This document shows, piece after piece, positions 27,120 to 35,111 of a stretch of 64,000 bases of DNA (its first letter is position 1; each line of letters starts with the position of its first letter). The stretch comes from an uncultured Flaviramulus sp. (GTDB lineage: Bacteria > Bacteroidota > Bacteroidia > Flavobacteriales > Flavobacteriaceae), in assembly GCA_947495125.1 (NCBI GenBank), contig CANLXL010000014.1, positions 1 to 64,000 on the forward strand. The letters run 5' to 3'. The notes beneath the pieces were generated by a model. That model was given only the letters and a program-made list of their open reading frames with translations, did not search any database and was not told the DNA's origin. The translations under genes and the position numbers were made by a program.

Positions 27120-27518
27120 ATGGAAAACAAATACGCCGGCCTCTTTACCCGTGTTAAAGCCGTAATTATTGATAATATTGCCATTATCATTTTAATGTAT
27201 AGCGCTACCGAAATTTTTAACCTGATCACCGATGTTCCGAACGCTGTCAGGGTTATCGTGTTTGTTCTTATTTTTTTACTATATGAACCAATTTTGGTGT
27301 CCACATTTGGAGCGACCATAGGTCATTTTTTTAACGATATTGTCGTTAAAAGAGAGGCTAATGAAGAAAAGAATATCAATTTCTTCTTTGCTATAGGACG
27401 ATTTATAACTAAAGTATTATTGGGATGGATATCCTTACTCACCATAAATGGTAATGATAAAAAGAAAGCCATTCATGATTATGTGGGACAATCTGTAGTA
27501 TTGCCGTATAAAAAATAA
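27120..27518 (+). CDS. RDD-family membrane protein
   Basis: ATG 27120 (MENKYAGLFTRVKAVIIDN) gives 132 residues and the typical RDD start, 'R..A..ID'; the ORF-track start at 27048 reads through the toxin pseudogene end. Two or three membrane helices lie at about residues 13-33, 42-65 and 93-110. The ATIGH segment and the HDYVGQSVV end are conserved features of the family. Function is unknown (possible ion transport or stress role). The gene stops 1 nt before a copied fragment of the menE tail on the opposite strand. Confidence 0.85.
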   Translation: MENKYAGLFTRVKAVIIDNIAIIILMYSATEIFNLITDVPNAVRVIVFVLIFLLYEPILVSTFGATIGHFFNDIVVKREANEEKNINFFFAIGRFITKVLLGWISLLTINGNDKKKAIHDYVGQSVVLPYKK

Positions 27519-27602
27519 CCTAATCCTCTAACACCGCTTCAAGCGTCTTCTGACGTTGAATTTTCCCGGACTCCGTTTCAACAAACTGACTACAGAGATA
27601 AA
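27363..27602. repeat. Segmental duplication, copy A (RDD 3' half plus menE tail)
   Basis: This 240-bp segment recurs at 29551-29790. The RDD-coding part differs at about 18 of 155 positions, while the last roughly 115 bp, including the menE tail, are identical. The copy ends exactly at the 44-bp repeat (27602). Confidence 0.9.
27519..27602 (-). pseudogene. Duplicated 3' end of menE
   Basis: The sequence is identical to the last 84 bp of the menE region (29707-29790) and encodes its last 26 codons and stop (QFVETESGKIQRQ, AVLED). It lacks any upstream coding part and is joined to a palindromic repeat, so it is a dead fragment. Confidence 0.85.
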
Positions 27603-27645
27603 AAATCCTGCAAGGTTTTAAAAACCTTGTAGGTTTATTTGGTTG
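27602..27645 (+). repeat. 44-bp palindromic repeat, copy 2
   Basis: It matches the copy at 23301-23344 at 42 of 44 positions and starts at the breakpoint of the duplicated menE tail. The palindromic core is CAAGGTTTTAAAAACCTTG. Confidence 0.75.
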
Positions 27646-27800
27646 TGAAAAAACAACTGTAACAATCATCAAATAATCGCATCTTTAATAATGAACTCTT
27701 ATATCAAAATAATGTGATTGACGGATTAAAACAGCTCATGGAATAATACCAACGGACAAACACATGTATAAAACATAACTATGCACAACAACTCAGTTTT

Positions 27801-29492
27801 ATGAAAAGCATCAGATTAATTCTCAAAATAGTGCTACTCTTGTCTGCAGCAAACGTACAGTCTCAAGATAATAAAGCGAAATTACAGCAAGTAGATACTT
27901 TTCTATCTGCAAAGTACACTAAAAACACTCCTGGTTGTGTCGTTGGCATAATAAAGGATGGAGAACTTATCTACAATAAAGGGTTTGGTATGGCTAACTT
28001 AGATTACGACATACCAATGACGCGTGGGTCTGTAATGAATGTAATGTCTGTTTCCAAACAGTTTACCGCAGCTGCTATTGCATTGCTAATTATCGATGGA
28101 AAATTAACGCTTAAGGAATCGATCAGGAATCATCTTCCTGAACTCCCCAATTATATGGATGAGGTAACTATTGGAACTCTTATCAGGCATACGAGCGGAG
28201 TAAAGGATTATCAAGACCTGACCAGATTGGCAGGTAACACCGCCGAAAATATAGCCTATCGTTCTGATGGATTAAAAGTTATACTTCAGCAAAACGGACT
28301 TAATTTCCCTCCGAATGAAAGTTTCTCGTATTCCAATTCAGGATACCTCCTTTTAAGTCTTGTAATCGAAAGAATAAGTGGGCAACCATTTCCTGAATTT
28401 GCAAAAGAAAGAATATTTGTCCCCCTCGAAATGAATAACTCCTTCTTTTCAGACAATCCGCGTGCCATAATAAAAAATCGAGTTGTTTCTTATGGAAAGA
28501 AAGAAAACGATAATTATTTTCGATACACATTAAACGACAATCGACTTGGTCCGGCTGGATTATTTACCACTGTTGGTGATCTATATAAATGGGATCAGAA
28601 CTTTTATCATGCTAAGGTAGGTGGTAAAGAATTTATTGAGCTTATGTTGAGTATTGATACATTGAATAATGGTGAGGAAAATGAGTACGCTTTTGGTAAT
28701 ATTATTGATCGCCATAAAGGATTTAAAGAAGTACTCCATTCTGGAGGATTATTGGGAATTACATGTAAGATATCAAGGTTTCCCTCCGAAGAGCTTACCA
28801 TTGTTTATCTCGGGAATGGTGGCCAAAATAAAAATGATGATGTGTATCCAATTGCCAATCTTTTTTTAATTGACGAACAACTTCAAACAACAAAGAATAC
28901 AAAAAAGGTGAAGACATTACGCCACCCTCTCCCAACTCCCCTTTTTAGCAGAGCTTATGAAGGTATTTACAGGATTGAAAACAGCGATTTACTAATTCAA
29001 CTGTACCGAGAGGAAGAAAGCGATGATTTAATATGGGAGATATTGGACTGGAACTACAAAAGAAGATTGTATAAACATAATGATACCACATTTCTTTTAG
29101 ATAATGGAGAATGGTTAGATATCGATTTAGAACAAGGAGAATTTAAAATAATATCGGTGGATGGGAATGAAACAAAGGGTACTAAGATGGCTACATTAGA
29201 TGTTAATAGTCTGAAGTGGTATACTGGAACTTATTATTCGGATGAACTCAATACTTCTTATGAAATCACTAGTCGAGGAAACAATCTCGTATTTCAAATT
29301 GGCGATATTAAAGTGAAAGCACCTATCTCTTTATCAAAAAAAGAGTTAATATTTTACGATGATTGGTTAGGGAAAGTGGTATTAACCTTTGAAATGAATA
29401 GCCTAGGAAATGTCAATTCATTTTTAATTTCTACCGATCGAACGAGCAATATTAAATTTAATAGGACTCTAGGTGGGCATAACAATAGATAA
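27801..29492 (+). CDS. Secreted serine hydrolase (class C beta-lactamase-like)
   Basis: This 563-residue protein has a signal peptide (ending VQSQ) and a beta-lactamase/DD-peptidase-type domain over residues 25-370. The Ser-Lys pair is in SVSKQF near residue 77, the Tyr-x-Asn in YSNSGY near residue 174, and HSGG takes the place of the KTG box near residue 310. A C-terminal domain (residues about 385-560) is beta-rich, like the lipocalin-like extensions seen in such hydrolases. It may act on peptides or esters; drug hydrolysis is not implied. It lies between the two copies of the duplicated segment, so it was probably inserted or trapped there. Confidence 0.9.
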   Translation: MKSIRLILKIVLLLSAANVQSQDNKAKLQQVDTFLSAKYTKNTPGCVVGIIKDGELIYNKGFGMANLDYDIPMTRGSVMNVMSVSKQFTAAAIALLIIDGKLTLKESIRNHLPELPNYMDEVTIGTLIRHTSGVKDYQDLTRLAGNTAENIAYRSDGLKVILQQNGLNFPPNESFSYSNSGYLLLSLVIERISGQPFPEFAKERIFVPLEMNNSFFSDNPRAIIKNRVVSYGKKENDNYFRYTLNDNRLGPAGLFTTVGDLYKWDQNFYHAKVGGKEFIELMLSIDTLNNGEENEYAFGNIIDRHKGFKEVLHSGGLLGITCKISRFPSEELTIVYLGNGGQNKNDDVYPIANLFLIDEQLQTTKNTKKVKTLRHPLPTPLFSRAYEGIYRIENSDLLIQLYREEESDDLIWEILDWNYKRRLYKHNDTTFLLDNGEWLDIDLEQGEFKIISVDGNETKGTKMATLDVNSLKWYTGTYYSDELNTSYEITSRGNNLVFQIGDIKVKAPISLSKKELIFYDDWLGKVVLTFEMNSLGNVNSFLISTDRTSNIKFNRTLGGHNNR

Positions 29493-29500
29493 AAGCTATT

Positions 29501-29561
29501 GACTTTACAAAAAAAAAGAGAGTTCGGATTTTTGGGAGGATTTAGCATTGGAAGAAAAGAA
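29501..29561 (+). pseudogene. Duplicated fragment of the antitoxin gene
   Basis: About 60 bp match the antitoxin gene (26609-26667) with a few substitutions and two extra A residues in a homopolymer. It is fused directly to an RDD fragment at the shared 11-mer GAAGAAAAGAA. Confidence 0.85.
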
Positions 29562-29706
29562 TATCAATTTCTTCTTTGCCTTAGGACGATTCATCACAAT
29601 AGCATTATTGGGATGGATATCTTTGCTAGTCATTAATCGCAATGATAAAAAATAAGCCATTCATGATTATGTAGGACAATCTGTAGTATTGCCGTATAAA
29701 AAATAA
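29551..29706 (+). pseudogene. Duplicated 3' half of the RDD gene
   Basis: This is homologous to 27363-27518. The reading frame encodes GRFITIALLGWISLLVINRND but then meets a stop codon where the intact copy has Lys. About 12 percent of bases differ, with several synonymous changes, so it looks like a once-functional paralogue rather than a fresh copy. Confidence 0.8.
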
Positions 29707-29790
29707 CCTAATCCTCTAACACCGCTTCAAGCGTCTTCTGACGTTGAATTTTCCCGGACTCCGTTTCAACAAACTGACTACAGAGATAAA
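29551..29790. repeat. Segmental duplication, copy B
   Basis: The partner of copy A (27363-27602). This copy includes the true 3' end of menE, so the fragment near 27.5 kb is the displaced one. Confidence 0.9.
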
Positions 29791-30781
29791 CATGCTTAGG
29801 TGTTTCATAAGCGGTCAACTCTGAAAAAACTGCCTTATCCAACGCCTTTGAATCCGTTTCAACCACCAAAACGACTTTTTCTCCAAGCGTCTCATCGGGT
29901 ACCGAACTTATAAAAAATCGGTCGGCAATCTTATTTTGAAGTTTGCTTTCAATCTGTTCAGGAAACAATTTAATACCTCCGGAATTGATCACATTATCAT
30001 AACGGCCCAGCCATTCGAATTCAGTTTCAGAATGTAATTTTACCATGTCGTTGGTAACAATGGGTTTATCAGAGAGTTGTGAGGCTTCAATAACTAAACA
30101 CCCTCTGTTATCTTGTGAAATCCCAACATTTGGAAGTGTTTGAAATAATGAATCGGCATTTTGATCAATGGTTTTATTTAACTGCTTAAGTGCAATATGG
30201 GTCACGGTTTCGGTCATCCCATAAGTTTCATAAACCGCAGTGTTCAGTTCCTGAAGATCTTGTTTGAGTCCATTGGATACCGGAGCGCCCCCAACAATAA
30301 TAGTTTTAATATTTCCACAATGTTTTAAGGAATTTTGGAGTTGCATGGGTACCATTGCTGCAAAATCATAATGCTTCCTTTTACTAAAAACGGGTTGCGA
30401 GGTCGGTTCTACAAGGTCTATTTCCAGGCCCAGAATAATGGCTCTGATCAGCATCATTTTACCCGCTATATAATGTGGCGGTAAACAGTGTAATGCCCTA
30501 TCCCCGGGTTTCAGTTTAAAGAAATCTCCGGTGGCAATGGCCGAATGCACCATGGCTTGCTTTTTAATCCTGATTCTTTTAGGTTGCCCGGTAGAACCCG
30601 AAGTATTTACTTGGATTGCATCATTATCATCGAGCCAATCCAATAAAAAATTGCCTATGCCCTGCTCATACGATAACCCTTCCTTAACAAAGCTATAAGC
30701 GACTTCCATAAGGTCTTCATAGGAATAATGAATGCCGTTTAACTTAAATCTTAAATGTACTTTGTTGTAATGTGGTGCCAT
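29708..30781 (-). CDS. menE: o-Succinylbenzoate-CoA ligase (MenE-type AMP-binding enzyme)
   Basis: This 357-residue adenylate-forming enzyme is short for the family, as is usual for Bacteroidota MenE. It has the P-loop-like TSGSTGQPKRI near residue 60, the core YETYGMTET near residue 190, an adenylate-binding GRYDNVINSGGIKLFPEQIE near residue 253, and a C-terminal catalytic Lys region (ESGKIQRQK). It should activate o-succinylbenzoate with CoA in menaquinone synthesis. Products of menC, menA and menB are encoded 12-16 kb away on the same strand. A TTG-N16-TATTTTTG promoter lies just upstream, so it can be expressed apart from the SusC/SusD locus now between it and the other men genes. Confidence 0.85.
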   Translation of the reverse strand: MAPHYNKVHLRFKLNGIHYSYEDLMEVAYSFVKEGLSYEQGIGNFLLDWLDDNDAIQVNTSGSTGQPKRIRIKKQAMVHSAIATGDFFKLKPGDRALHCLPPHYIAGKMMLIRAIILGLEIDLVEPTSQPVFSKRKHYDFAAMVPMQLQNSLKHCGNIKTIIVGGAPVSNGLKQDLQELNTAVYETYGMTETVTHIALKQLNKTIDQNADSLFQTLPNVGISQDNRGCLVIEASQLSDKPIVTNDMVKLHSETEFEWLGRYDNVINSGGIKLFPEQIESKLQNKIADRFFISSVPDETLGEKVVLVVETDSKALDKAVFSELTAYETPKHVYLCSQFVETESGKIQRQKTLEAVLED

Positions 30782-30786
30782 ATGGG

Positions 30787-30813
30787 CAAAAATACAACTT
30801 GAAAACGATTCAA
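30787..30813 (-). promoter_or_regulatory. Promoter for menE (TTG-N16-TATTTTTG)
   Basis: On the minus strand TTG (30813-30811) is followed after 16 nt by TATTTTTG (30794-30787), 5 nt before the menE ATG. Spacing is slightly short and the leader would be minimal, so confidence is moderate. Confidence 0.5.
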
Positions 30814-30865
30814 TGTATTCTAATTATTAAAACAATGTGCACGTTATATTAAAAACCTTTAGTCG

Positions 30866-31846
30866 CTAGTTTTCAGTCCCCATATCTAACTGGAAATTGG
30901 TGACCACAATACCGTGATCTGACGGATAAGGAATCTCTTCGTTTTTTATGCTTAACACATCACCTAAAAATGCGTTAAATGATGTGGATTTAACGGCCTC
31001 CAATCCGCCTCCTTTATAAAAAATGTAGTCTATGCGATGTGAATCTTCTTTTCCTTTGGTGTTCCAGGTAATCCCGGGATGGGTTAAGGGGTTTGGGTTT
31101 AATGAGCGATACGAATCTTTTAAACCCAAATTTTCAAGCACTTTTGTCGTGTACCAGGGGACTACCAAACCGTTGTGAATAGCTTTAGTTTCCGCTCCCC
31201 AATCCAAATGAGAGGGAGCATTAAAGTCGCCTCCGATAATGATGGGTATTTTTTCGCTTTCGATATCCTCCGTATACGTTTTCAAATAGGGTAATACCTT
31301 TTGAATCATTTCATACTTTTTACCTGAACGTTCCCAAACGAGTAATTCCTCAACGGTTTTGCCTATCTTATGGGGTTCGTCATCCCATGGCAAATAATGA
31401 AACCAGTTCGATAAAAATCGGATACGCTGATTATTAATTATAATGTCCCGACCTCCAAGATAGAAAGGAAACTCCGTATCGATACGTTCTCCAAATGGAT
31501 ATTTCGACATGATGGACAGATTAATGTGTTTATTATCCGGAGCGGTACCTTCGGGGGCGATCAAATGAAAATGATAACCTAGTGCATCAGCAATATTCTT
31601 ACCGGATCCGTATGTTTCCACCATAAGAATGACATCCGGGTTTATAGCCCGAATAATATCTATCGCATGCCGTTGCCCATTAGGAATATCGTTGGCACCA
31701 TGTAAAATATTCCAGGCCATCACCTTAAAGGTATAAGGTGGTGCTTCGTTTTGGCAGTCCCCAAAAACAGGTGTCAGAACAAGCAGTAAGTAAAAGCGAA
31801 TATTAAAAAGCATACCAATAAATGGTATTTTAGAGATTAGCTTCAT
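30866..31846 (-). CDS. Endonuclease/exonuclease/phosphatase (EEP) family protein, secreted
   Basis: ATG 31846 (MKLISKIPFIG) is preferred, since the ORF-track start runs into the upstream gene; the N-terminal hydrophobic stretch ends near FGDCQ and gives export. The EEP core includes the start FKVMAWNILHG, catalytic metal-site Glu in VILMVETYG, GGDFNAPSHLDW near residue 200, an IDYIFYK segment and PSDHGIVV with the catalytic Asp-His. EEP enzymes cleave phosphodiesters or phosphomonoesters (nucleases, sphingomyelinases, inositol phosphatases). It is a paralogue of the gene at 33089-34177 (shared GDFN.PSHLDW and G.VVPW). It lies 4 nt after an alkaline-phosphatase-superfamily gene in the SusC/SusD locus. 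Confidence 0.87.
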   Translation of the reverse strand: MKLISKIPFIGMLFNIRFYLLLVLTPVFGDCQNEAPPYTFKVMAWNILHGANDIPNGQRHAIDIIRAINPDVILMVETYGSGKNIADALGYHFHLIAPEGTAPDNKHINLSIMSKYPFGERIDTEFPFYLGGRDIIINNQRIRFLSNWFHYLPWDDEPHKIGKTVEELLVWERSGKKYEMIQKVLPYLKTYTEDIESEKIPIIIGGDFNAPSHLDWGAETKAIHNGLVVPWYTTKVLENLGLKDSYRSLNPNPLTHPGITWNTKGKEDSHRIDYIFYKGGGLEAVKSTSFNAFLGDVLSIKNEEIPYPSDHGIVVTNFQLDMGTEN

Positions 31847-31850
31847 TAGA

Positions 31851-33077
31851 TTATTTTTTAACGACCCAGGTATTAACATGATTATACTTACCCTCAATTA
31901 CCAGTTTATAAAAATCTGAAGGTATATGACTCACATCTATTTTCAGGCTTCCATTCTTAACTTTGGTTTCTCCTAATACGATATAATTGTCATCCTTACC
32001 TTTTTTAAATTGATTTTCTGTGGCTGCCCATACCTTTACTTTTCCTTTTTTATGAATCACGTCCCAGGTCAGCTGTAAACTATTATTCTTTAAAACGGCC
32101 CGTGCATTTGCTAATGATAACTGTTCATTCAAGGGCACCCCATCAATCTCCCAAAGTTGTTCTTTTCGAGGTTTAATATCTAATGTGTGCAACATGCTTG
32201 GCATAATATCCACAATGCCCGGTTCATAACCTTTAAAATAGCCATTTAAATTTTTGGCGTTGGTAACGATCCATGTGAGGCGTTCTCTTTCACTTTGTCC
32301 GCCATGATGATGCCCCGATTTTTCATCTCTACCATGATCTGTTGTAATGTATATTTCCCAATCTTCATTAAACCGCTCTCGACGATATTCAATGGCGTCC
32401 CAGATACGACCGACTTGTTTATCGGCCACTTTTATAGCGTTAAAAAACTCATTGCTATCGCCATATTTATGTCCCATATCATCCGTATACTCCAAATATA
32501 CCCAGGACAAATCAGGTGCCTTGTCTTTAATACAGTCTACCGCTTTCGCAACAACATGCTCATCGATCTTATGAATGTACAGTCGATCGTCATCATGGGG
32601 AAATCTAATGGTATCAAGCTCATAACCATCAAAATGATAGTCTAATTTAATATTACCGGTTTCTGGGAGACCTTCACCAATAAGCTTTGTGCGGTTGTCC
32701 AACCATGTTGAGAAAATGGCTGTTTTTAATTCCGGACGTTGGGCTTTTGCCATTCTGAAAATCGTCCAATAGTTATAATTGGGTGCCTTAATATCATTTC
32801 CCCAAACATTATGCTTGTTCACCCAGGTTCCTGTAAGCAAGCTGTTATAGCCTACGGCTGAAATGGTCGGAGTCTGTGAATACCCGTCTTTTTCGCCACC
32901 AACATAGGCTCGGGTATACCCGCCTTCATTTGCGATTTGATCTAAATTTGGGGTTTCCACCTTTTCAATGACATCGGCAGAGATTCCATCAACAATGATA
33001 AAAAGGACTTTGGTGTTTTTGTTTTGACCGTAGCCTAAGTAACTTATCAATAAGAAACAATAAATAATGTATTTCAT
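31851..33077 (-). CDS. Secreted alkaline-phosphatase-superfamily phosphodiesterase/pyrophosphatase
   Basis: This 408-residue protein has a signal peptide (ending GYGQ). The metal-site pattern of the type I phosphodiesterase/nucleotide pyrophosphatase family is complete: FIIVDGIS with the first Asp, Thr nucleophile in QTPTISAVGYNSLLTG, a DDMGHKYG segment, TTDHGRD and HHHGG. The C-terminal 90 residues add a beta-rich domain. It should hydrolyse phosphodiesters or phosphoanhydrides in the periplasm. It sits between two EEP paralogues (11-nt and 4-nt spacings), so the three enzymes are likely co-transcribed and act on the same phosphorylated substrate. Confidence 0.88.
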   Translation of the reverse strand: MKYIIYCFLLISYLGYGQNKNTKVLFIIVDGISADVIEKVETPNLDQIANEGGYTRAYVGGEKDGYSQTPTISAVGYNSLLTGTWVNKHNVWGNDIKAPNYNYWTIFRMAKAQRPELKTAIFSTWLDNRTKLIGEGLPETGNIKLDYHFDGYELDTIRFPHDDDRLYIHKIDEHVVAKAVDCIKDKAPDLSWVYLEYTDDMGHKYGDSNEFFNAIKVADKQVGRIWDAIEYRRERFNEDWEIYITTDHGRDEKSGHHHGGQSERERLTWIVTNAKNLNGYFKGYEPGIVDIMPSMLHTLDIKPRKEQLWEIDGVPLNEQLSLANARAVLKNNSLQLTWDVIHKKGKVKVWAATENQFKKGKDDNYIVLGETKVKNGSLKIDVSHIPSDFYKLVIEGKYNHVNTWVVKK

Positions 33078-33088
33078 GGGATATTTTT

Positions 33089-34177
33089 TTAGTCTATTTT
33101 AAATGTTGCCAGTAACCCTTTGTGGTCTGATGGCCATTTTCCCTGAGGTAACAAAAACTTATCTAGCAAGGTATTATCCTCAACACCCTGACCGTTTACA
33201 ATACTTCCTGAAGGCCCCACAATAATAATATCTTCTAAAGTTAAACGAAAATCCTTATTATAATAGATAAAATCGATACGATCCCGATCGTCGGCTTCCG
33301 GAGTCCAAACCAGTTTAGATAGTTCAACATCCTTGTTGTAGGCCGCCCAGGTATGCCCGGGGTACGATACCGGATCCGGATATTTTGTTCGATAGGCATC
33401 AACATAGTCATGGGCTTCTAAAATTTTACTGCAATGCCAGGGAACCACCATACCGTTATGATCAAATAGGTCTTTGGTCTCCAGAGTCCAATCCAAATGT
33501 GAAGGTTCATTAAAATCACCGGCTAAAAGGACCATGTTCCCTTTCTCCTTTTCAATAGCTGCATCTTTTACGAAGAGTTCAATGGCTTCATCCCTTGCAG
33601 AGGCTTTGTTTTGTGCCAAAATTGCAGATAAATCCGAAATCGGTTCAGGCAACTTCTCCCAGGTAATTCCATCGTAACCTCTAGGTAAATAACAAGCATA
33701 ATGGGTATAATCCAAATGGGATGAATACACCGCTAATTGCGCAGATTCATTTAATTTTATGATGCATTTGGTTAGTGAGGTCGAATGTATTGTCGGTCTT
33801 GAAACAATTGGATACTTAGACAGAATGATAGGCGACTTTCCCGAATTAAAGGAGTGGTAATCCCCGCCTCTTTTCTTCAATTCATTAGTAATTTTAGTAC
33901 TAAAAATGATATTGTTAGAATTGCGAATTTCACATAACATCACCACATCGGCTTCCGTTTGAAGAATAATATCAACTATGGCATCAAACCCACCATCAAC
34001 AGATTCTCCCTGATGCCAGGTATTTAAAGATAGTACCTTTAATATCCCTTTGAAAGTCACTTCTGAAGCCTCGGGATCTTCATTACCTGCTTCTTGGTTT
34101 TTATTATGTGCTGAAGTACAACCATAACTCATTCCAAGTGTTATAAAAAAGAGGCCTATTACTATATTTTTCATCAT
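33089..34177 (-). CDS. EEP-family lipoprotein phosphoesterase
   Basis: This 362-residue lipoprotein has a lipobox MSYGC after MKNIVIGLFFITLG. The EEP core shows VLSLNTWHQG, DVVMLCEIR with the metal-binding Glu, LAGDFNEPSHLDWTLE near residue 222, DRIDFIYYN and PSDHKGLLA. The similarity to the EEP gene 1.2 kb downstream in the locus is clear, so one arose by duplication, with this copy keeping a lipid anchor and the other an unanchored signal sequence. It is the first enzyme gene after the terminator-like hairpin at 34185-34210. Confidence 0.87.
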   Translation of the reverse strand: MMKNIVIGLFFITLGMSYGCTSAHNKNQEAGNEDPEASEVTFKGILKVLSLNTWHQGESVDGGFDAIVDIILQTEADVVMLCEIRNSNNIIFSTKITNELKKRGGDYHSFNSGKSPIILSKYPIVSRPTIHSTSLTKCIIKLNESAQLAVYSSHLDYTHYACYLPRGYDGITWEKLPEPISDLSAILAQNKASARDEAIELFVKDAAIEKEKGNMVLLAGDFNEPSHLDWTLETKDLFDHNGMVVPWHCSKILEAHDYVDAYRTKYPDPVSYPGHTWAAYNKDVELSKLVWTPEADDRDRIDFIYYNKDFRLTLEDIIIVGPSGSIVNGQGVEDNTLLDKFLLPQGKWPSDHKGLLATFKID

Positions 34178-34184
34178 GTATTTT

Positions 34185-34210
34185 TTAAAAAAGGGAGACT
34201 TTCATCTCCC
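34185..34210 (-). terminator. Intrinsic terminator/attenuator inside the SusC/SusD locus
   Basis: Read on the minus strand, GGGAGA-TGAAAG-TCTCCC is followed at once by TTTTTT. It lies between the SusE-position lipoprotein and the first phosphoesterase. It could cut transcription so that SusC, SusD and the lipoprotein are made in excess of the enzymes. Confidence 0.7.
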
Positions 34211-34241
34211 CTAAACTAAACTCAAACTAATTAAAGCACGA

Positions 34242-35084
34242 CTATTGTGCAGTAAATGTCGTATTTGCGGTATACCAATAAATCCATGGACTTGTAGTAC
34301 CCAGATTTAAGTAATACACATCGATACCCACGGTGATTTTCCCGGTACATACATCGTAAGTGCCCTCGCCGTTTTGTCGGAACTGATACTCATAGCCTCC
34401 ATTATCGGTACCGGCCGCATAGTCATCGAAACTAGCTTCTCCGATAGTCGCTCCCGGAACCACCGGTGTTAAAGTAATTCCTAATTCTGCATTAGGAAAT
34501 GATCCGTAACCGATCAGATCACCGTTTAAGATCACCACATCTCCACTAACGCTTCCCGAAACGGTATTACCTCCGTATGATGCATTAATATTTGAAGAAT
34601 CAAATACATCTGCTATCGACTCGGTACATTCATTATCTACAATTTTTAAGGCAAAGGTTTTATTGGCTTGGAGAATTTTACCAACACCAATGTCAATATT
34701 CGGATTGCTTACACTTTCAATGCCAATCTCCAACATTTTATCCGTAACATCGTTCACTACCAAATTATCAATAATCGTGATCTCAAAGGGTTCAGATTTT
34801 ATCTCTCCGGCCTTAAAAGTAATCAGTTTATTAACCACGGAATAATCTGTTCCTTCCTGAGCATTACCGGCAATATTAAGATTTACCGAAAAATCTTCAC
34901 TTAACACACTGCCATCATATCTTAAAGCGATGGTATAGGTTTCTCCGTTTTCCAAAATTTCATCGCTTTCATCTATAAAGGAAACAAACTTGAATTCTTC
35001 GAAATTATAAAGCTGGGGTTCTTCTTCACAGCCCAAACTTATTAAGATGATGGCTGTATATAGTATTGTTTTTAAAATTTTCAT
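34242..35084 (-). CDS. SusE-position surface lipoprotein with Calx-beta-like repeat
   Basis: This 280-residue lipoprotein has the lipobox SLGC followed by an acidic EEEP. The N-terminal half is a beta-sandwich like Calx-beta (FVSFIDESDEILENGETYTI ... GTDYSVVNKLITFKAGE). The second half (from about residue 155) is another beta-rich domain with GGNTVSGSVSGD and a C-terminal aromatic cluster SPWIYWYTANTTF. Position after susC and susD matches the surface binding lipoproteins of polysaccharide utilisation loci. Its ligand is unknown and I see no catalytic site. Confidence 0.75.
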   Translation of the reverse strand: MKILKTILYTAIILISLGCEEEPQLYNFEEFKFVSFIDESDEILENGETYTIALRYDGSVLSEDFSVNLNIAGNAQEGTDYSVVNKLITFKAGEIKSEPFEITIIDNLVVNDVTDKMLEIGIESVSNPNIDIGVGKILQANKTFALKIVDNECTESIADVFDSSNINASYGGNTVSGSVSGDVVILNGDLIGYGSFPNAELGITLTPVVPGATIGEASFDDYAAGTDNGGYEYQFRQNGEGTYDVCTGKITVGIDVYYLNLGTTSPWIYWYTANTTFTAQ

Positions 35085-35111
35085 TGATTTAAATTTTTGA
35101 TTTTAAACGAA

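Larger units (their letters stand above)
27519..27800. other. Gap before the serine hydrolase gene
   Basis: It contains the menE tail copy, the 44-bp repeat copy 2, then about 150 bp of AT-rich DNA with no recognised promoter, ending at the serine hydrolase start. Confidence 0.5.

Noticed and set aside
23301-27645. CRISPR array
   Set aside because: Only two copies of the 44-bp palindromic repeat exist, 4.3 kb apart, with genes between and no cas genes.
27801-29492. Antibiotic-resistance beta-lactamase
   Set aside because: The fold is class C-like, but the long chain, HSGG box and C-terminal extension fit general serine hydrolases; no evidence for drug hydrolysis.
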